A DNA stretch of 64,000 nt from Paraburkholderia sp. PREW-6R (GTDB lineage Bacteria; Pseudomonadota; Gammaproteobacteria; Burkholderiales; Burkholderiaceae), in contig NZ_CP155076.1 of NCBI RefSeq assembly GCF_039621805.1, positions 279,857-343,856 on the forward strand, given 5' to 3'. Shown here in pieces: positions 17,303-27,787 of the stretch; positions within the stretch are counted from its first letter, which is position 1; the number at the start of each line of letters is the position of its first letter. A program made the position numbers and the translations under genes. The notes beneath the pieces are model-generated. The model was given only the letters and a program-made list of their open reading frames with translations, did no database searches and was not told the DNA's origin.

Positions 17303-20300
17303 AATAAAGACCTCCTTCACCTTGTTTAAATGAATAACCCTTGCTTTGCAGGTATTGGACTTCCATTTCGGTGTATGAGCTTGCTCTAGCTGCTGTCGGA
17401 TCTATAGTAAATGCAAAACTCTTACCTTCAGCAATTTGCTGATCGAGGAACGCTTGATTGATATTCCACATATTCTGAGCACCGAGTTGGCTCTGCACTG
17501 AACTCCAGTCTGACATTGAAAAATACGTCGCACCTTGCGCTTGAGCCACGGCGTCATATGAGCTCGCGCTTCCTGCAACGTATGGGCCCAAAATCACTTC
17601 CGACGACGACGCGTTGTGCGTCGAACTGAGCGCAGCCTGATTGTATGCCTGCGTCAGTAGTTCAGGAGAAGCACCATCACGATAGAAATTGTTTATCTGT
17701 GCCGCGAGCGCTTCGGCATTGCTCGTTGCCGCAGCCTGATTTGCCAGCGCCGTACTTCCAGCCGCAGTGCCCAGACTCAGGCCTGCGTAAGCGAGCGCCG
17801 CTGACCCTGGACTCAACCCGAGTGACTGAAGCGCCTGTTCACCATATGTTGGCGTCAGAATCCCGGTTGTCGCCTCCGTAAAGCCCGCTTTCGAGTAGTC
17901 CAGAGCGGTCACCGCACCCGTAACGGCAACACCGCACGCTACGCCAGTCTCACAACCTGCTGCTACCAGTGCTGCTGCGCCTGCGGCTCCCAGAACGCCC
18001 TGTACCGCACCGTTCACTCGGTTCATCGTCTGCGATTTGCTATACGCATCGACAAGCGCATCGCCAAATGTATCGTAGCCGTCGAATGCTCCAGCCGCCT
18101 TGAGTTGGGCCTGCTCCGCCGTAAACTTCTCGCCGTCATCTTGCATTTGTTGCAAGGTGGCCGCCTGCGGGTCGCTAGACGGCACGCCATCGGCGCAATG
18201 GACCAGCGCGCATTCGGCTGCGGCGAGCTTGTATTGCTCTTCCGGCGTTTGTCCTGCCTGCGACTGCTTGAGCTTCTGGGCCTCACTTTGATCCAGTTCA
18301 CGATTGAACACTTCGTTGTTCGACGCCGAACCTGCACCCGCAATCGCGCCCGACGATCCGCCGCCTGCCAGTGCACCTCCAGCCGCACCGCCTGCCGCAG
18401 AGACAACCTGATTAAGTGCATTGCGCAAAGCGGTTTGATCTTCGACTGGCACCAGCGCAACAGCCTGCTCGATGATCGGCTGCGCCAGCGACTGCAACGC
18501 GTCACCCGCGAGCGAACCGCCCACCGCACCTGCGATGTTGCCGCCTCCCAGCGCTGCGCCGATAGCAGCGACCGCCGCATGCATCGCATCGCGCGCAGCG
18601 CCGCCCTCGGCAAAGGCCGGATTGTTGTTCTCAAGCTGGTCCGCAATCTGGCCAGCCGCATAGGTTGCAGTCTTGCCAAACGCCTGAGCGAACGCGAGGT
18701 TGTTCTGAACCTGTTGCAGGTTGAACGTGTTCTGCACGGTCTGGTTTGCATTGGCCGTGTCACGCGACAGGCCCGCCGTGCTGTCCGTACCGCTCTGCTG
18801 GTCGGACTTCACCGTAATCGTGCCCGGGCTCACCGCTGCATGCGTCGTACCACTTGCGCTGTCGCTGGTCTGCGCAAAGCTCGGCCCACCCGAGAGCGAG
18901 AACCCTTGCGTCGAGCCGGAATACGACATCGTATTCTGAACGTCGGTAAAACCAAGGCTTCCCGTCGTCAGGCTGTTGTTCGCGGCAGGGGCCGCGCTCG
19001 CAATCTCGGCGCCGTTAAGCTGCGTATGACCCGCCACGTTCACGTCGAAGCCACCAGTGCCAGCCACGATCCCTGTCTGCTGGTTCACGGACGCATAGTT
19101 GCTGTCGATGCCGGTATGACTGATCGAGGCATCCACGTTGCTGCCGTAGCCAAAGGTCAGCGTACCGCTCGCACCGCTACTGTGCTGGTTGCTGCTGTAG
19201 GTCGAGGTATCCTGGAGACTCGTCATCGTCAGGTTGCCGCCAACGTCCACCTTGGCCGTGTTGCCTGAAAGCTGCGCGCCTGCAAGCGTCGTATCGCCAC
19301 CGGATTTCATCGTGAGCGTGTCGCCCGCCGCGATGGTTGTATTGTCCTGGGTCACGCTGCTGCCGTTACCCTGGCCGTGCGAGTTCTGCCCGTTGGCGAA
19401 GACGCTGATTCCGGTGCTCTTGCCTACGCCGATCCCAACACCCGCATTCCAGCCGCTCGAACTGTTCGAACTGGTGTCTGTTTCGGTGCTCTGCGCGCTT
19501 TGCAGCGTGATCGCATTGTTCGCATCCAGCGTGACGTTTTTCCCGGTCACGGTTGCGCCGGTCATGGTGATGTCACCCGTGCCCGCCTGCGCGTTGCCGT
19601 TTGCGTCTGGTGCGCCGGTGGCCGTCACGGTCACGTTGCCGTTACCGATGATCGAGGAGCCTTTCGCGGTCGTAATCGACGTGCTGGAATTGCTGCTGCT
19701 GTGGCTCGACCCGACGCTGATCTGCAACTGGACGCCTTGCGTCGCTGCGCTGGCGTCACCGTTCGCGAGGCCGCTGGCTGCATTGCCGATAGCGCCGCGA
19801 TTCTGGTAGGCCATTTCGGCCGCCGCCACACCCTGTACCGCTGTGAGGCGCGAATCACCCGACTGGACGCCCTGGCGCACGGTAGACGCCATCTGCTGGC
19901 CGAGGCTCAGGAGGCCACCGCCGAGGCCAACGCTCAGGCCCGACTGGCTGGTCTGCTGCGTCTGGTTGTCCTTGTAGGTGTCGTAGGCAGCATTGACGGC
20001 GACGTTCTGGCCGGTCAGCGCCACATCACCGCCCGCAACGACCTCGCTACCGGAAATGCCAACATTGTGTCCTGCCGTAATCGAAACGTTGCCGGTCGAT
20101 GAACCGATTACGCTGGCGTTGTTCGTAACGGACGATTGCTGGTCCGTGGTTGCGGTCTGCCGGGTACCAACCGTGACGCTCAGGCCGCTTGCCCCCAGGC
20201 CCGAATCCTTCTCCTGGTAGCTGCTCGACGACTGCATGGTGTCCTGCGACGTGGTGATATTCACATCGTGCGCAGCGCTCAATGCCACGTCATTCGTGCC

Positions 20301-23300
20301 GACGATAGCGCTGCCTGCGACGTTGATATCCTTTCCGCTTGAGATTGCCACGCTATCGGCAGAGATCAGGCTGCCCTGTGAAATCGTCGTGGTCGTATCG
20401 CTCGAACTCGAAACTTCCTTGCCGCTCACCACATTGCTGTGACTGTGCTGCTCCTGCGAATTGTCGACACGCGTTTCAGTGGCTGCACCGATGTTGACAT
20501 TGTTCGTTGCCGCAAGCGTCGCGGCCCCCTGGGCGAGGCTGATCGTGCTACCGGCGACATTGATATCGTTGCCAGAGGCCACGATCAGCGAGTTACCGGC
20601 CTTAAGCGTCGTCGCAGTCAATGTATCGTCGGAGGTGTGCATCGACGCCGAATAGCTGCCGTGATGATCGCTACCCGCGCTGCTGCTATCGACGGTGGAA
20701 GTGGTGGTGGCGGCCTGGAGCGTCACGTCACCCTTCGCCGCAACGATACCGCCTCCAGCGAGGTTAATATTCGCACCGGTCGCGGTCAGGTTGCCGCCGA
20801 CACCGATCTGCGAAATGCCACCGACGTTCACCGAACTGCCAGTCGCGCTATTGATGTTCGTATCCGACACGCCGTTCGCGCCATGGACCACTTTCTGCTC
20901 GCCGGTCTGCACGGTGCCGATGTCGTAGTTGCCGCCAACGGCCATGCCGAGGTTACCGCCCACGTTCAGGTTGGCCCCGTTCTGCTCGACGTTGCCTCCC
21001 GTCACAATCGCAGCATCGCCCTTGACGTTCAGGTTCGCGATGGGGCCAAGCGTGGTCGTGGTTCGCGTGGCACCCGTTGCGCTGACCTGGTTCACCGTAT
21101 TCGTTGCCGTGTTCAGCAGCAGATTGCCGCCCGCATTCAGCGCCAGACTTCCGGCGTTTACCGTCGCGGAGGTAAAATTCACGTCCCCGGTTGTCGTCAG
21201 CGACATGAGGCCACCGCTTTGCAGCGTGCCGAACGCGTTGTCGATCGACTTGCCGTTGATCGTCAACGAATTGCTGGCCTGCATCGTGCCGCTGTTCGTG
21301 AAGGTCTGCGCGTTCTGGAGGTCGATGTCGGTCGCCGTGATGAGCGGCCCGTTCATGTTCTGCTGGCTGGCCTGCGCGAGATAGACGACCGGCACCAGTA
21401 CCGAGTGCCCGTCAACAATCTCGGTCTGCATGATGACGACGTTGGTCGTCAGGGCCGCAACCTGTGCGGGAGACAGCGCCATGCCCAGCGGCAGGTTGAG
21501 GGATTCGGAAAGCGAAGCGCCCGCGGCCATCAGCGACTCATACATCGATTGCGTATCGGTGTAGGGGCCAAGCACGGCCTTGCCGGTCAGCGACGTGATC
21601 TGGTTCTGCACGAGCTGCTGCTCGTAAAGACCATCGCCCAGGCGCTTCTCCACCGTCTGCGGATTCAGGCCAAGCTGCTGGAGATAGTAGTCGCTTGAAA
21701 TGAACGATTTCGCGCTCGTAAAGGCCGGGTTCGACTCGATCAGATACGGCGCGTTCGGTGCCGTATCGCGACTGAACAGGCCGCCCTGGGGAACCGACAG
21801 GTTGCTCAGGACGCTCACCGCCGTCGCGTGTGCTATGACCGGATCGACCTGGGTTGCGTTGCCCTGGACAGAAGCTGAACCACTCTTTGTGCCGTTCGCG
21901 CTGCCGCTAACCGAGCCGACATTGACGCCCGAGATCGACTGACCGTTGACCAGGCCGAGCGACGGAATGCCAGCGTTACCGGCGGTATTGTTGATGCTGA
22001 CACCGTTACCGGAAATCGTGCCGCCCGCGCCCCAGGTGGATTCGTAGGCGGGCAGACCGTAGACCTTGACGTCAGCCGGGGCCACCTGGTAGCCGCCCGG
22101 ATTGGAGGTGACGAATGTCGCATTGCCGAACGGCAACTGCCAGTTGTATTCGCTATTGTCGTAGTTATCGTAGTGATACTGGCCCGAGTACGTCACCTGC
22201 ACACCGGGCGCAAGCTGTCCGGCCCAGCTATTCGCGTCGAGGGAGGCCGGCATCGCAATGTTGCCCACGGCGGCCACCGCGCTCCAGTAGTTCTGGAACA
22301 GGCCCACATTCGACAGGTCCAGATTGCCACCCGACATGATCTGCGCCTTCGGGCTGATGGCAGTAATCAGGTTCCCGAGCGCCACGCCCGTATAGGTCGT
22401 GTACTGGTACGTACTGTTCCACTGGCCGCCGTGCGGCGGATTGGTCGGCATGCCGCCAGGCCCGGCCTGCAATGCAGCGATGACGGCGGGATCGTAGTTG
22501 GAAGCGGTCGGATCAAACTGGATGCCCATGACCTGCGGATTACCAGGACCGCATGCGGCCATGTACGCGGCCGTACATCCCGACAGGCTGATACCAAGCT
22601 GCTCGATGATCGACGGATCAACCGCTTCGGTGTAGGCCCCGTCGGTCGTCATCACGCGTCGCGTGTTGGTGACCTGATTCGAGTACATCGCCATGTCAGC
22701 CGAGGACTGGATGAGCGCCGACACGTTGTCGATCAGGTTCGCGTTGGTGTAATTGCCGTTTGCGTCCTTGCCGCCCGCGAGCACGACCCGGCCAAGACCG
22801 AAAATCGCGGTGGTCGCCTGCGTGTCGGTGGCCGTGGTGTCGTCGCGGTTCTCGATGTCAGGCGCGAGCAGTTCAAGCAGGCCGTTGCTGTCGGTGGCAC
22901 CAATGAGCGCGGTCGGACCCACGTTCGAAATACGGGTGGTCGCGTTCAGCGATGCGCTGCTGCCCACAATCGCGCCCGAGTTTTCGAGCGTGTTCGAGTG
23001 CGTTGAGACGGTACCGCCCGCCATCATGGCGCCGCTGTTGTTGATGTCGTTCGCGTTGACATTCAGGTTATCGACCGCCTGGAGCGTGGCGGAATTGCTG
23101 AATGTGCCCGGCAGGGTAAAGGTGAGATCGTGACCGGCCGTGAACTGCATGGCCGACGTCGGCGCGAAGTCACCCTGCAGGTTTGCCGTCACGTCATTGG
23201 CTGCGCTGTATGCGCCTCCACCCGTGAGCGTTGCGGCACTGATCAGCAGGTCATGATCGGCGCCGATCCGGCCGTTGGTATTCGACACAGCCCCCGTGGC

Positions 23301-26300
23301 CGTAATAACGACATCACCACCCGAACCGCCAAAGGTGCCCATCTTGCCGGCCGTGTCATCGAGCGTGCCCGTCTGGATCGAAACGGCCGCGCCGGCCACC
23401 TGGCCGTTCTGCGTGTTCGAGATGGACGACGCGTTGAGCTTCACGGCCCCGTTACCCGCAATCAGCCCGTTACTGTTGACGATCTGGCTGCCGCCCTGCA
23501 CGGTGGTATCGCCCGTGCCGAGGTTGCCGATGAGGCCATTTGTGGAATCAATCGACGCGGCCTGAAGACCGAGTGTGCTGGTGTCGCCGGGCGAACCCGT
23601 GCCGGACTGGATTTGCCCGTTCACGTTCGTCAGCGCTCCGCCGCTCGCGAGGTCGATCGAGGACAGCGATCGCACAACGCCCTGGTTGTTGTTCACGCCC
23701 CCCGCAACGTTTGCCGAGATGGCCCCCTGTGCCGCGAGTGCTCCCGCCTGATTGTTGACGCTGCCAGCCGTGACCTGAAGCTGCCCCGCCGTGAGGACCT
23801 GGCCGCCCGCATTCGAGAAGGAACCTGAACCATTGCCCGGATCAATCGTGAGCGTGCCAGTCCCCGCGTGCGTGATCGTACCGCCATTGTCGTTGATGAG
23901 ACTGGCAGGGGCGAGCGTGAGGTCCGTACTGTTGGCCTGGATGACACCATTCGCGGAATTGTCCAGCGTATCGCTGACATCAAGTGCCATCGGTGATGCG
24001 CCAAACTGCGTAATGGTGCCGCCGTGGTTCAGCAGGTCAGCGGCCGACAAGGCAAGCTGGTTGGCCTGCGTTTCGCCGCCACTGTTATCGAACGTACCAT
24101 CTGTCGTGATCGACAGGTTCGGCGCGACAAAAACACCGCCGTTGTTCGTGACTGAGCCAGCATGGATCGTTTCGTTCGCACCCGCGCCGGCTTGGCCGCC
24201 ATCATTGGCCAGCGTGCCGCTCGTGAGGCTCAGGTCCGCATTCGACAGCAGTTTGCCGTCTGTGTTGTTGAGCGCGCCGCTCACGGTCGCGGTGAGGCCG
24301 TTTTGACCGACGACCTGGCCCTGGGTGTTGTTGAATGCGCCGGCCTGGGCAACCACTTCGCCGTTGCCCTGAATCTTGCCGTTGACGTTTGACAGCATGC
24401 CTGTGCCATTGCCAGCTTCAATCGTCAGCGTGCCGGTGCCGGCGTGCGTGATGGTGGCGTTGTCGTTGATGAGCGTGGCCGGAGCGAGATCGAGGTTCGT
24501 GCTGTTCGTCTGGATCGTCCCGCCCGCCGAATTGTCCAGCGTTCCCGAAACGGCCACGTTCATTGCTGACGTCCCCGTCTGGGTAAGGCTCCCGGCGTGA
24601 TTGAGCAGGTTCGTCGCGTTGAGCGACAGCTGCGCGGCCTGGGTGACGCCGCCGCTGTTATCCAGCGTCGTGGCGCTCAGGCTTGCTACCTCGCCCGCAA
24701 CAATGGCGCCACCATTGTTGGTGAGCTGCGCTCCGGCGTTGATGGTTGCATTGTTCTGGGCCTGAAGCGCGCCCGAGTCGTTGTTCAGGGACTGCGTGTC
24801 AACCTTGAGGTCCGTCTGTGCGCTGACCACGCCGTGGTTGACAACGCTCCCGCCCTGCAACGTCACGGCGCCATTGCCGCCGATTACACCACCTTGTGCG
24901 CCGCCTGCCGTGGTTCCCGCTGCATTCAGTAGCTGTCCGGTGGTCGTGACCGAGAGCCCGTCGCTGGAGAGGGAGGTGATACGGCCCGCCGTATTGTCCA
25001 GTGACGAGCCGGCTACCAACACGCCGGCAGCGCCCTGCATCACGCCCGCGCTATTCGCAATGGCACCGCCGCTGCTGACCTGCATCGCGCCCTGCGACAC
25101 CATCTGGCCATTCTGGTTCGCAATCGGCCCGGAGGTCTGCGCGACGAGCGCACCCTGTGAGGACACCTCGCCGTGCTGGTTCGAGATGCTGCCCGTATTC
25201 AGCGTGATACCGCTGCCTGCGGTAAGCGAACCGCTGTCGTTGACCAGTGCGCCGCTCGCCTGTGCGTTCACGGCGCCCCCGGCGCTCGTGGTCGCTCCGG
25301 TAAGGTTCACGTCACCGGCATAGGCTGCCAGCGACAGGTTGCCGTTCGCTGCCGTCTCGCTGCCCGCGAGATTCACGCCGCTACCTGTCAGCGTCGCGTT
25401 GCCGCCCGCCACGTTCAGGCCGGTAGCGTCAAGCTGGCCGGATGTGGAGAGCAGCAGGTCGCCGCTGCCGCCCACCGAGCCGTCGCCATTCACACCCGCA
25501 CCGAGTGTGCCGGTCGATGCGATACTGCCTGCTGTGATCGACGTATTTTGCTGGGCGGCAACTGTCCCGCTGTTCGTGACCGCTCCCGCCGTACCAATCG
25601 CGGTATTACCCTCGGCGTAGACGGTGCCCGTATTCGTGACCCCCGTCGCACTGATTCCGACATTGCCGCTCGCATTCACCTTGCCGGACTGCACAAGCTG
25701 ACCAGCACTTGTGAGGATGAGGTCGCCCGCCTGCGCGGCAATGATGCCTGCGTTCGCGACCCCCACGCCGTTTTCCGTGCCAACCAACACGATACGGTTA
25801 CTGTACATACCCCCCAGTTGCGATACGTCGATGGCGACACCGGGTGCGGGTCCGCTACCTGCAATGGGCGTGGGAACGAGGCTCGTGTAATCGATGCTGT
25901 TAGCGCCCGTCACGACGTGAAGCGTATTGCCGCCGTAAATGGCCGCATTGACTTCGAGGGCTCTGGACAACAGATCAACTTCATCAATATTCGACGCGTT
26001 CAGGCCCGCGCCCTGGACAGTAATCAGACCGCCCGTTACACTGAAGCCCGTCAGATTCCCGCTGCCATCGAAAAGCGGATTGCCGGTCGTTAAAATGCCA
26101 CGTGCAGTGTTGATAAATCCGCCGCCATCGACCACGATCCCCGACCCGTTAGAAATGACGACATCGGCTTTCCTGCCTGCAACTTCAACGTAACCTCTGA
26201 GTTGCGACGGGTTGTTGCTGTTGACCTGATTGACGATAATCTTCGCCGCGTCATTCGGACCAAAATTCGGATTCCCCGATATTTGCCCGGCCAGTTGCGT

Positions 26301-26678
26301 GCCTGTTATAACGGGCGAATTATTGAGAATGGTTCCGTTTTTCTGGACGTCGAACTGTGAATATGTGTTAAGTGACACACCAGCCCCGGAGGGCTTGGTA
26401 ACGTTCACTTGCGGAAGCCCGTTCGCCGTAGTGATTACGTTTGGTGCGTGCGCGCCGGACGGCACAATCTGCGCTTCCGAGACCGCTGGCGCGAGACCAA
26501 AGAGAACGAGCGCAGCAAACGCTGCATGACGCATTGGGAAGAGCGTGAAGGATTGCAGTGCGACCGCTGGGCCGCTTTCGCCGTGACCGGAATTCCCGTG
26601 CGTGGTTGCCGTTTCCGAAACGGCGACGAGCATACCCCGGAGCTTGCTGAAAACAAGCCGATAACAGCGATTATTCAT
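17286..26678 (-). CDS. bcpA: CDI/TPS exoprotein toxin (TpsA/BcpA)
   Basis: A 3130-aa filamentous haemagglutinin-type exoprotein. The N-terminus is an extended signal peptide (MNNRCYRLVFSKLRGMLVAV, the ESPR motif), then a hydrophobic core, then a TPS domain (about 70-330) with LNNSPVITGTQLAGQISGNP. About 2000 residues of haemagglutinin-type beta-helix repeats follow, and a Ser/Thr/Gly-rich fibre. The last ~300 residues hold a pretoxin region with CALVHCADG and a terminal domain of about 105 aa (17289-17603) with GATYFSMSDW and MWNINQAFLDQQIAEGKSFA. That domain recalls a polymorphic-toxin family with a FLD-I-G core found in RHS/CDI proteins; its activity is unknown. ATG 26678 starts the ESPR and has AGGT upstream. 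Exported by the adjacent TpsB; contact-dependent killing is inferred from family. Confidence 0.92.
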   Translation of the reverse strand: MNNRCYRLVFSKLRGMLVAVSETATTHGNSGHGESGPAVALQSFTLFPMRHAAFAALVLFGLAPAVSEAQIVPSGAHAPNVITTANGLPQVNVTKPSGAGVSLNTYSQFDVQKNGTILNNSPVITGTQLAGQISGNPNFGPNDAAKIIVNQVNSNNPSQLRGYVEVAGRKADVVISNGSGIVVDGGGFINTARGILTTGNPLFDGSGNLTGFSVTGGLITVQGAGLNASNIDEVDLLSRALEVNAAIYGGNTLHVVTGANSIDYTSLVPTPIAGSGPAPGVAIDVSQLGGMYSNRIVLVGTENGVGVANAGIIAAQAGDLILTSAGQLVQSGKVNASGNVGISATGVTNTGTVYAEGNTAIGTAGAVTNSGTVAAQQNTSITAGSIASTGTLGAGVNGDGSVGGSGDLLLSTSGQLDATGLNVAGGNATLTGSGVNLAGSETAANGNLSLAAYAGDVNLTGATTSAGGAVNAQASGALVNDSGSLTAGSGITLNTGSISNQHGEVSSQGALVAQTSGPIANQNGQMVSQGAMQVSSGGAIANSAGVMQGAAGVLVAGSSLDNTAGRITSLSSDGLSVTTTGQLLNAAGTTAGGAQGGVIGGNGAVTLQGGSVVNHGVVSAQTDLKVDTQSLNNDSGALQAQNNATINAGAQLTNNGGAIVAGEVASLSATTLDNSGGVTQAAQLSLNATNLLNHAGSLTQTGTSAMNVAVSGTLDNSAGGTIQTNSTNLDLAPATLINDNATITHAGTGTLTIEAGNGTGMLSNVNGKIQGNGEVVAQAGAFNNTQGQVVGQNGLTATVSGALNNTDGKLLSNADLSLTSGTLANDGGQAGAGANETIHAGSVTNNGGVFVAPNLSITTDGTFDNSGGETQANQLALSAADLLNHGGTITQFGASPMALDVSDTLDNSANGVIQANSTDLTLAPASLINDNGGTITHAGTGTLTIDPGNGSGSFSNAGGQVLTAGQLQVTAGSVNNQAGALAAQGAISANVAGGVNNNQGVVRSLSSIDLASGGALTNVNGQIQSGTGSPGDTSTLGLQAASIDSTNGLIGNLGTGDTTVQGGSQIVNSNGLIAGNGAVKLNASSISNTQNGQVAGAAVSIQTGTLDDTAGKMGTFGGSGGDVVITATGAVSNTNGRIGADHDLLISAATLTGGGAYSAANDVTANLQGDFAPTSAMQFTAGHDLTFTLPGTFSNSATLQAVDNLNVNANDINNSGAMMAGGTVSTHSNTLENSGAIVGSSASLNATTRISNVGPTALIGATDSNGLLELLAPDIENRDDTTATDTQATTAIFGLGRVVLAGGKDANGNYTNANLIDNVSALIQSSADMAMYSNQVTNTRRVMTTDGAYTEAVDPSIIEQLGISLSGCTAAYMAACGPGNPQVMGIQFDPTASNYDPAVIAALQAGPGGMPTNPPHGGQWNSTYQYTTYTGVALGNLITAISPKAQIMSGGNLDLSNVGLFQNYWSAVAAVGNIAMPASLDANSWAGQLAPGVQVTYSGQYHYDNYDNSEYNWQLPFGNATFVTSNPGGYQVAPADVKVYGLPAYESTWGAGGTISGNGVSINNTAGNAGIPSLGLVNGQSISGVNVGSVSGSANGTKSGSASVQGNATQVDPVIAHATAVSVLSNLSVPQGGLFSRDTAPNAPYLIESNPAFTSAKSFISSDYYLQQLGLNPQTVEKRLGDGLYEQQLVQNQITSLTGKAVLGPYTDTQSMYESLMAAGASLSESLNLPLGMALSPAQVAALTTNVVIMQTEIVDGHSVLVPVVYLAQASQQNMNGPLITATDIDLQNAQTFTNSGTMQASNSLTINGKSIDNAFGTLQSGGLMSLTTTGDVNFTSATVNAGSLALNAGGNLLLNTATNTVNQVSATGATRTTTTLGPIANLNVKGDAAIVTGGNVEQNGANLNVGGNLGMAVGGNYDIGTVQTGEQKVVHGANGVSDTNINSATGSSVNVGGISQIGVGGNLTATGANINLAGGGIVAAKGDVTLQAATTTSTVDSSSAGSDHHGSYSASMHTSDDTLTATTLKAGNSLIVASGNDINVAGSTISLAQGAATLAATNNVNIGAATETRVDNSQEQHSHSNVVSGKEVSSSSDTTTTISQGSLISADSVAISSGKDINVAGSAIVGTNDVALSAAHDVNITTSQDTMQSSSSYQEKDSGLGASGLSVTVGTRQTATTDQQSSVTNNASVIGSSTGNVSITAGHNVGISGSEVVAGGDVALTGQNVAVNAAYDTYKDNQTQQTSQSGLSVGLGGGLLSLGQQMASTVRQGVQSGDSRLTAVQGVAAAEMAYQNRGAIGNAASGLANGDASAATQGVQLQISVGSSHSSSNSSTSITTAKGSSIIGNGNVTVTATGAPDANGNAQAGTGDITMTGATVTGKNVTLDANNAITLQSAQSTETDTSSNSSSGWNAGVGIGVGKSTGISVFANGQNSHGQGNGSSVTQDNTTIAAGDTLTMKSGGDTTLAGAQLSGNTAKVDVGGNLTMTSLQDTSTYSSNQHSSGASGTLTFGYGSNVDASISHTGIDSNYASVNQQTGIVAGTGGFDVNVAGHTQLNGAEIASAAPAANNSLTTGSLGFTDVQNTMSYSGSTQGFSLSGGPSFAQTSDSASGTTHAAVSPGTITVKSDQQSGTDSTAGLSRDTANANQTVQNTFNLQQVQNNLAFAQAFGKTATYAAGQIADQLENNNPAFAEGGAARDAMHAAVAAIGAALGGGNIAGAVGGSLAGDALQSLAQPIIEQAVALVPVEDQTALRNALNQVVSAAGGAAGGALAGGGSSGAIAGAGSASNNEVFNRELDQSEAQKLKQSQAGQTPEEQYKLAAAECALVHCADGVPSSDPQAATLQQMQDDGEKFTAEQAQLKAAGAFDGYDTFGDALVDAYSKSQTMNRVNGAVQGVLGAAGAAALVAAGCETGVACGVAVTGAVTALDYSKAGFTEATTGILTPTYGEQALQSLGLSPGSAALAYAGLSLGTAAGSTALANQAAATSNAEALAAQINNFYRDGASPELLTQAYNQAALSSTHNASSSEVILGPYVAGSASSYDAVAQAQGATYFSMSDWSSVQSQLGAQNMWNINQAFLDQQIAEGKSFAFTIDPTAARASSYTEMEVQYLQSKGYSFKQGEGGLYYATKK

Positions 26679-26984
26679 TGCTTGTACCTGTGATACTGGA
26701 TGAAGCCCTGCGCAATGCAACGGCGTTTTCCATGCCCTTCACGACGACGCAAGGCCATGACGGCAGAACAGGCGTCGCTCCTCAAAAATTCTTTCAAGCG
26801 TGTAGCGAACGAGACTATCAGACAGATTGAAAAACCGATATGGAATAAAACTGATTTATTGTGAATTTATCTGATGCGCCACGAATAAATGCCATCTCAC
26901 TCGCTTAGCTTTTCGGCTTTCACATCTTCTTCGACCAGGCTGAACGCCAGTGGCGCAAAGAACGCGGAGTCCGCAGGCGTAGAG
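26679..26984. promoter_or_regulatory. Intergenic region upstream of tpsA
   Basis: About 300 bp between the tpsA start and the left end of the Tn7-like element. AT-rich stretches around 26830-26890 would fit the CDI operon promoter on the minus strand, but I cannot assign -35 and -10 boxes with confidence. No gene is visible. The transposon inserted just behind this region. Confidence 0.4.
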
Positions 26985-27025
26985 CGAAGTAAATTTGTCA
27001 CCAAAAACGAAGTAAAGTCGTCAAC
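26985..27025. repeat. Tn7-like left-end binding sites
   Basis: CGAAGTAAATTTGTCAC at 26985-27001 and CGAAGTAAAGTCGTCAAC at 27009-27026, direct repeats 24 bp apart. They match, in inverse orientation, the sites at the other end of the element, as expected for TnsB/TniA binding sites. Confidence 0.75.
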
Positions 27026-27121
27026 ACCCGTTTTTGCGTAGTTCGCACGACAGTTTCGTGACGCAGATTAATGGAAAGCTTCTGATCTATGAGGCGAGCG
27101 CCCCTGCCACGAGGCCGCGAG

Positions 27122-27787
27122 CTACAGGTTGCGTTCATCCTTGCCAAGGCAAAAGCTGCCTGCCATGCGATTGTGGAAATGTCGCGCGATGGCAATACGA
27201 TGCTCCTTGCGCATCGCTGGTTTCGCTGCAAAGGCAGGAGGAGATTGACGCGCATACAGCTCGCCGCATTGCGCACAGCGATACGGCGATCCCACAAGAC
27301 TCGCGTTGAGGATGTAGGGTGTTTCCCGCCCGCAACGATGGCATTGCGTCTCGAGCTTTCGTTGGTGAGCGGGACAACGGTTTTCGCTGAACATCTGGTA
27401 CGTCACGCTGTGATGACCGAGCAATACGCATTGCCTGCAATACCGGAAAACCGGGTGATGCCGTCCCCGCTGTCCAGCGTCAAGGAGTGAAGCGCGCAAC
27501 GCCTTGCCGGGCAACAGCAGCATGCGCCTCAGATGTTTAAGATCGACGGCATCACGTAACGGCTCAACGCCTTCGTATGGGTCAATGTCCACACCCATCA
27601 GCCGGACCAGTGTGTGCCCAGGCAGTCCATTTGCACGCGCGAACTTCCACAGGATCGATACGATCGATTCACCAGGCAACAGCCACCTCGCATCGAATAT
27701 GAAGCCCAATGCCGGGGTGAAACGGCGCTCTTCGAGGCTGAGGATTGGAAAGCGCGGCGCAATGAGCGCGGGCGCCTCCTTACGCAT
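27122..27787 (-). CDS. tniQ: TniQ-type target-selection protein
   Basis: A 221-aa protein from ATG 27787 with the TniQ signature: LLPGESIVSILWKFARANG at the N-terminus and cysteine pairs YCRQC, CPAHQ, CHRCG and YRCAQCG, which form zinc-binding motifs. It is short compared with TnsD, so it is the TniQ type that links the AAA+ protein to target choice. Its start overlaps the tniB stop by 8 nt. The longer frame upstream is an overlap with tniB and was rejected. The target recognised is not apparent. Confidence 0.85.
   Translation of the reverse strand: MRKEAPALIAPRFPILSLEERRFTPALGFIFDARWLLPGESIVSILWKFARANGLPGHTLVRLMGVDIDPYEGVEPLRDAVDLKHLRRMLLLPGKALRASLLDAGQRGRHHPVFRYCRQCVLLGHHSVTYQMFSENRCPAHQRKLETQCHRCGRETPYILNASLVGSPYRCAQCGELYARQSPPAFAAKPAMRKEHRIAIARHFHNRMAGSFCLGKDERNL

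Noticed and set aside
18105..26193. Many long plus-strand frames opposite tpsA, up to about 420 codons
   Set aside because: They are antisense shadows of a GC-rich repetitive gene, have Arg/His-rich low-complexity products and no ribosome sites.
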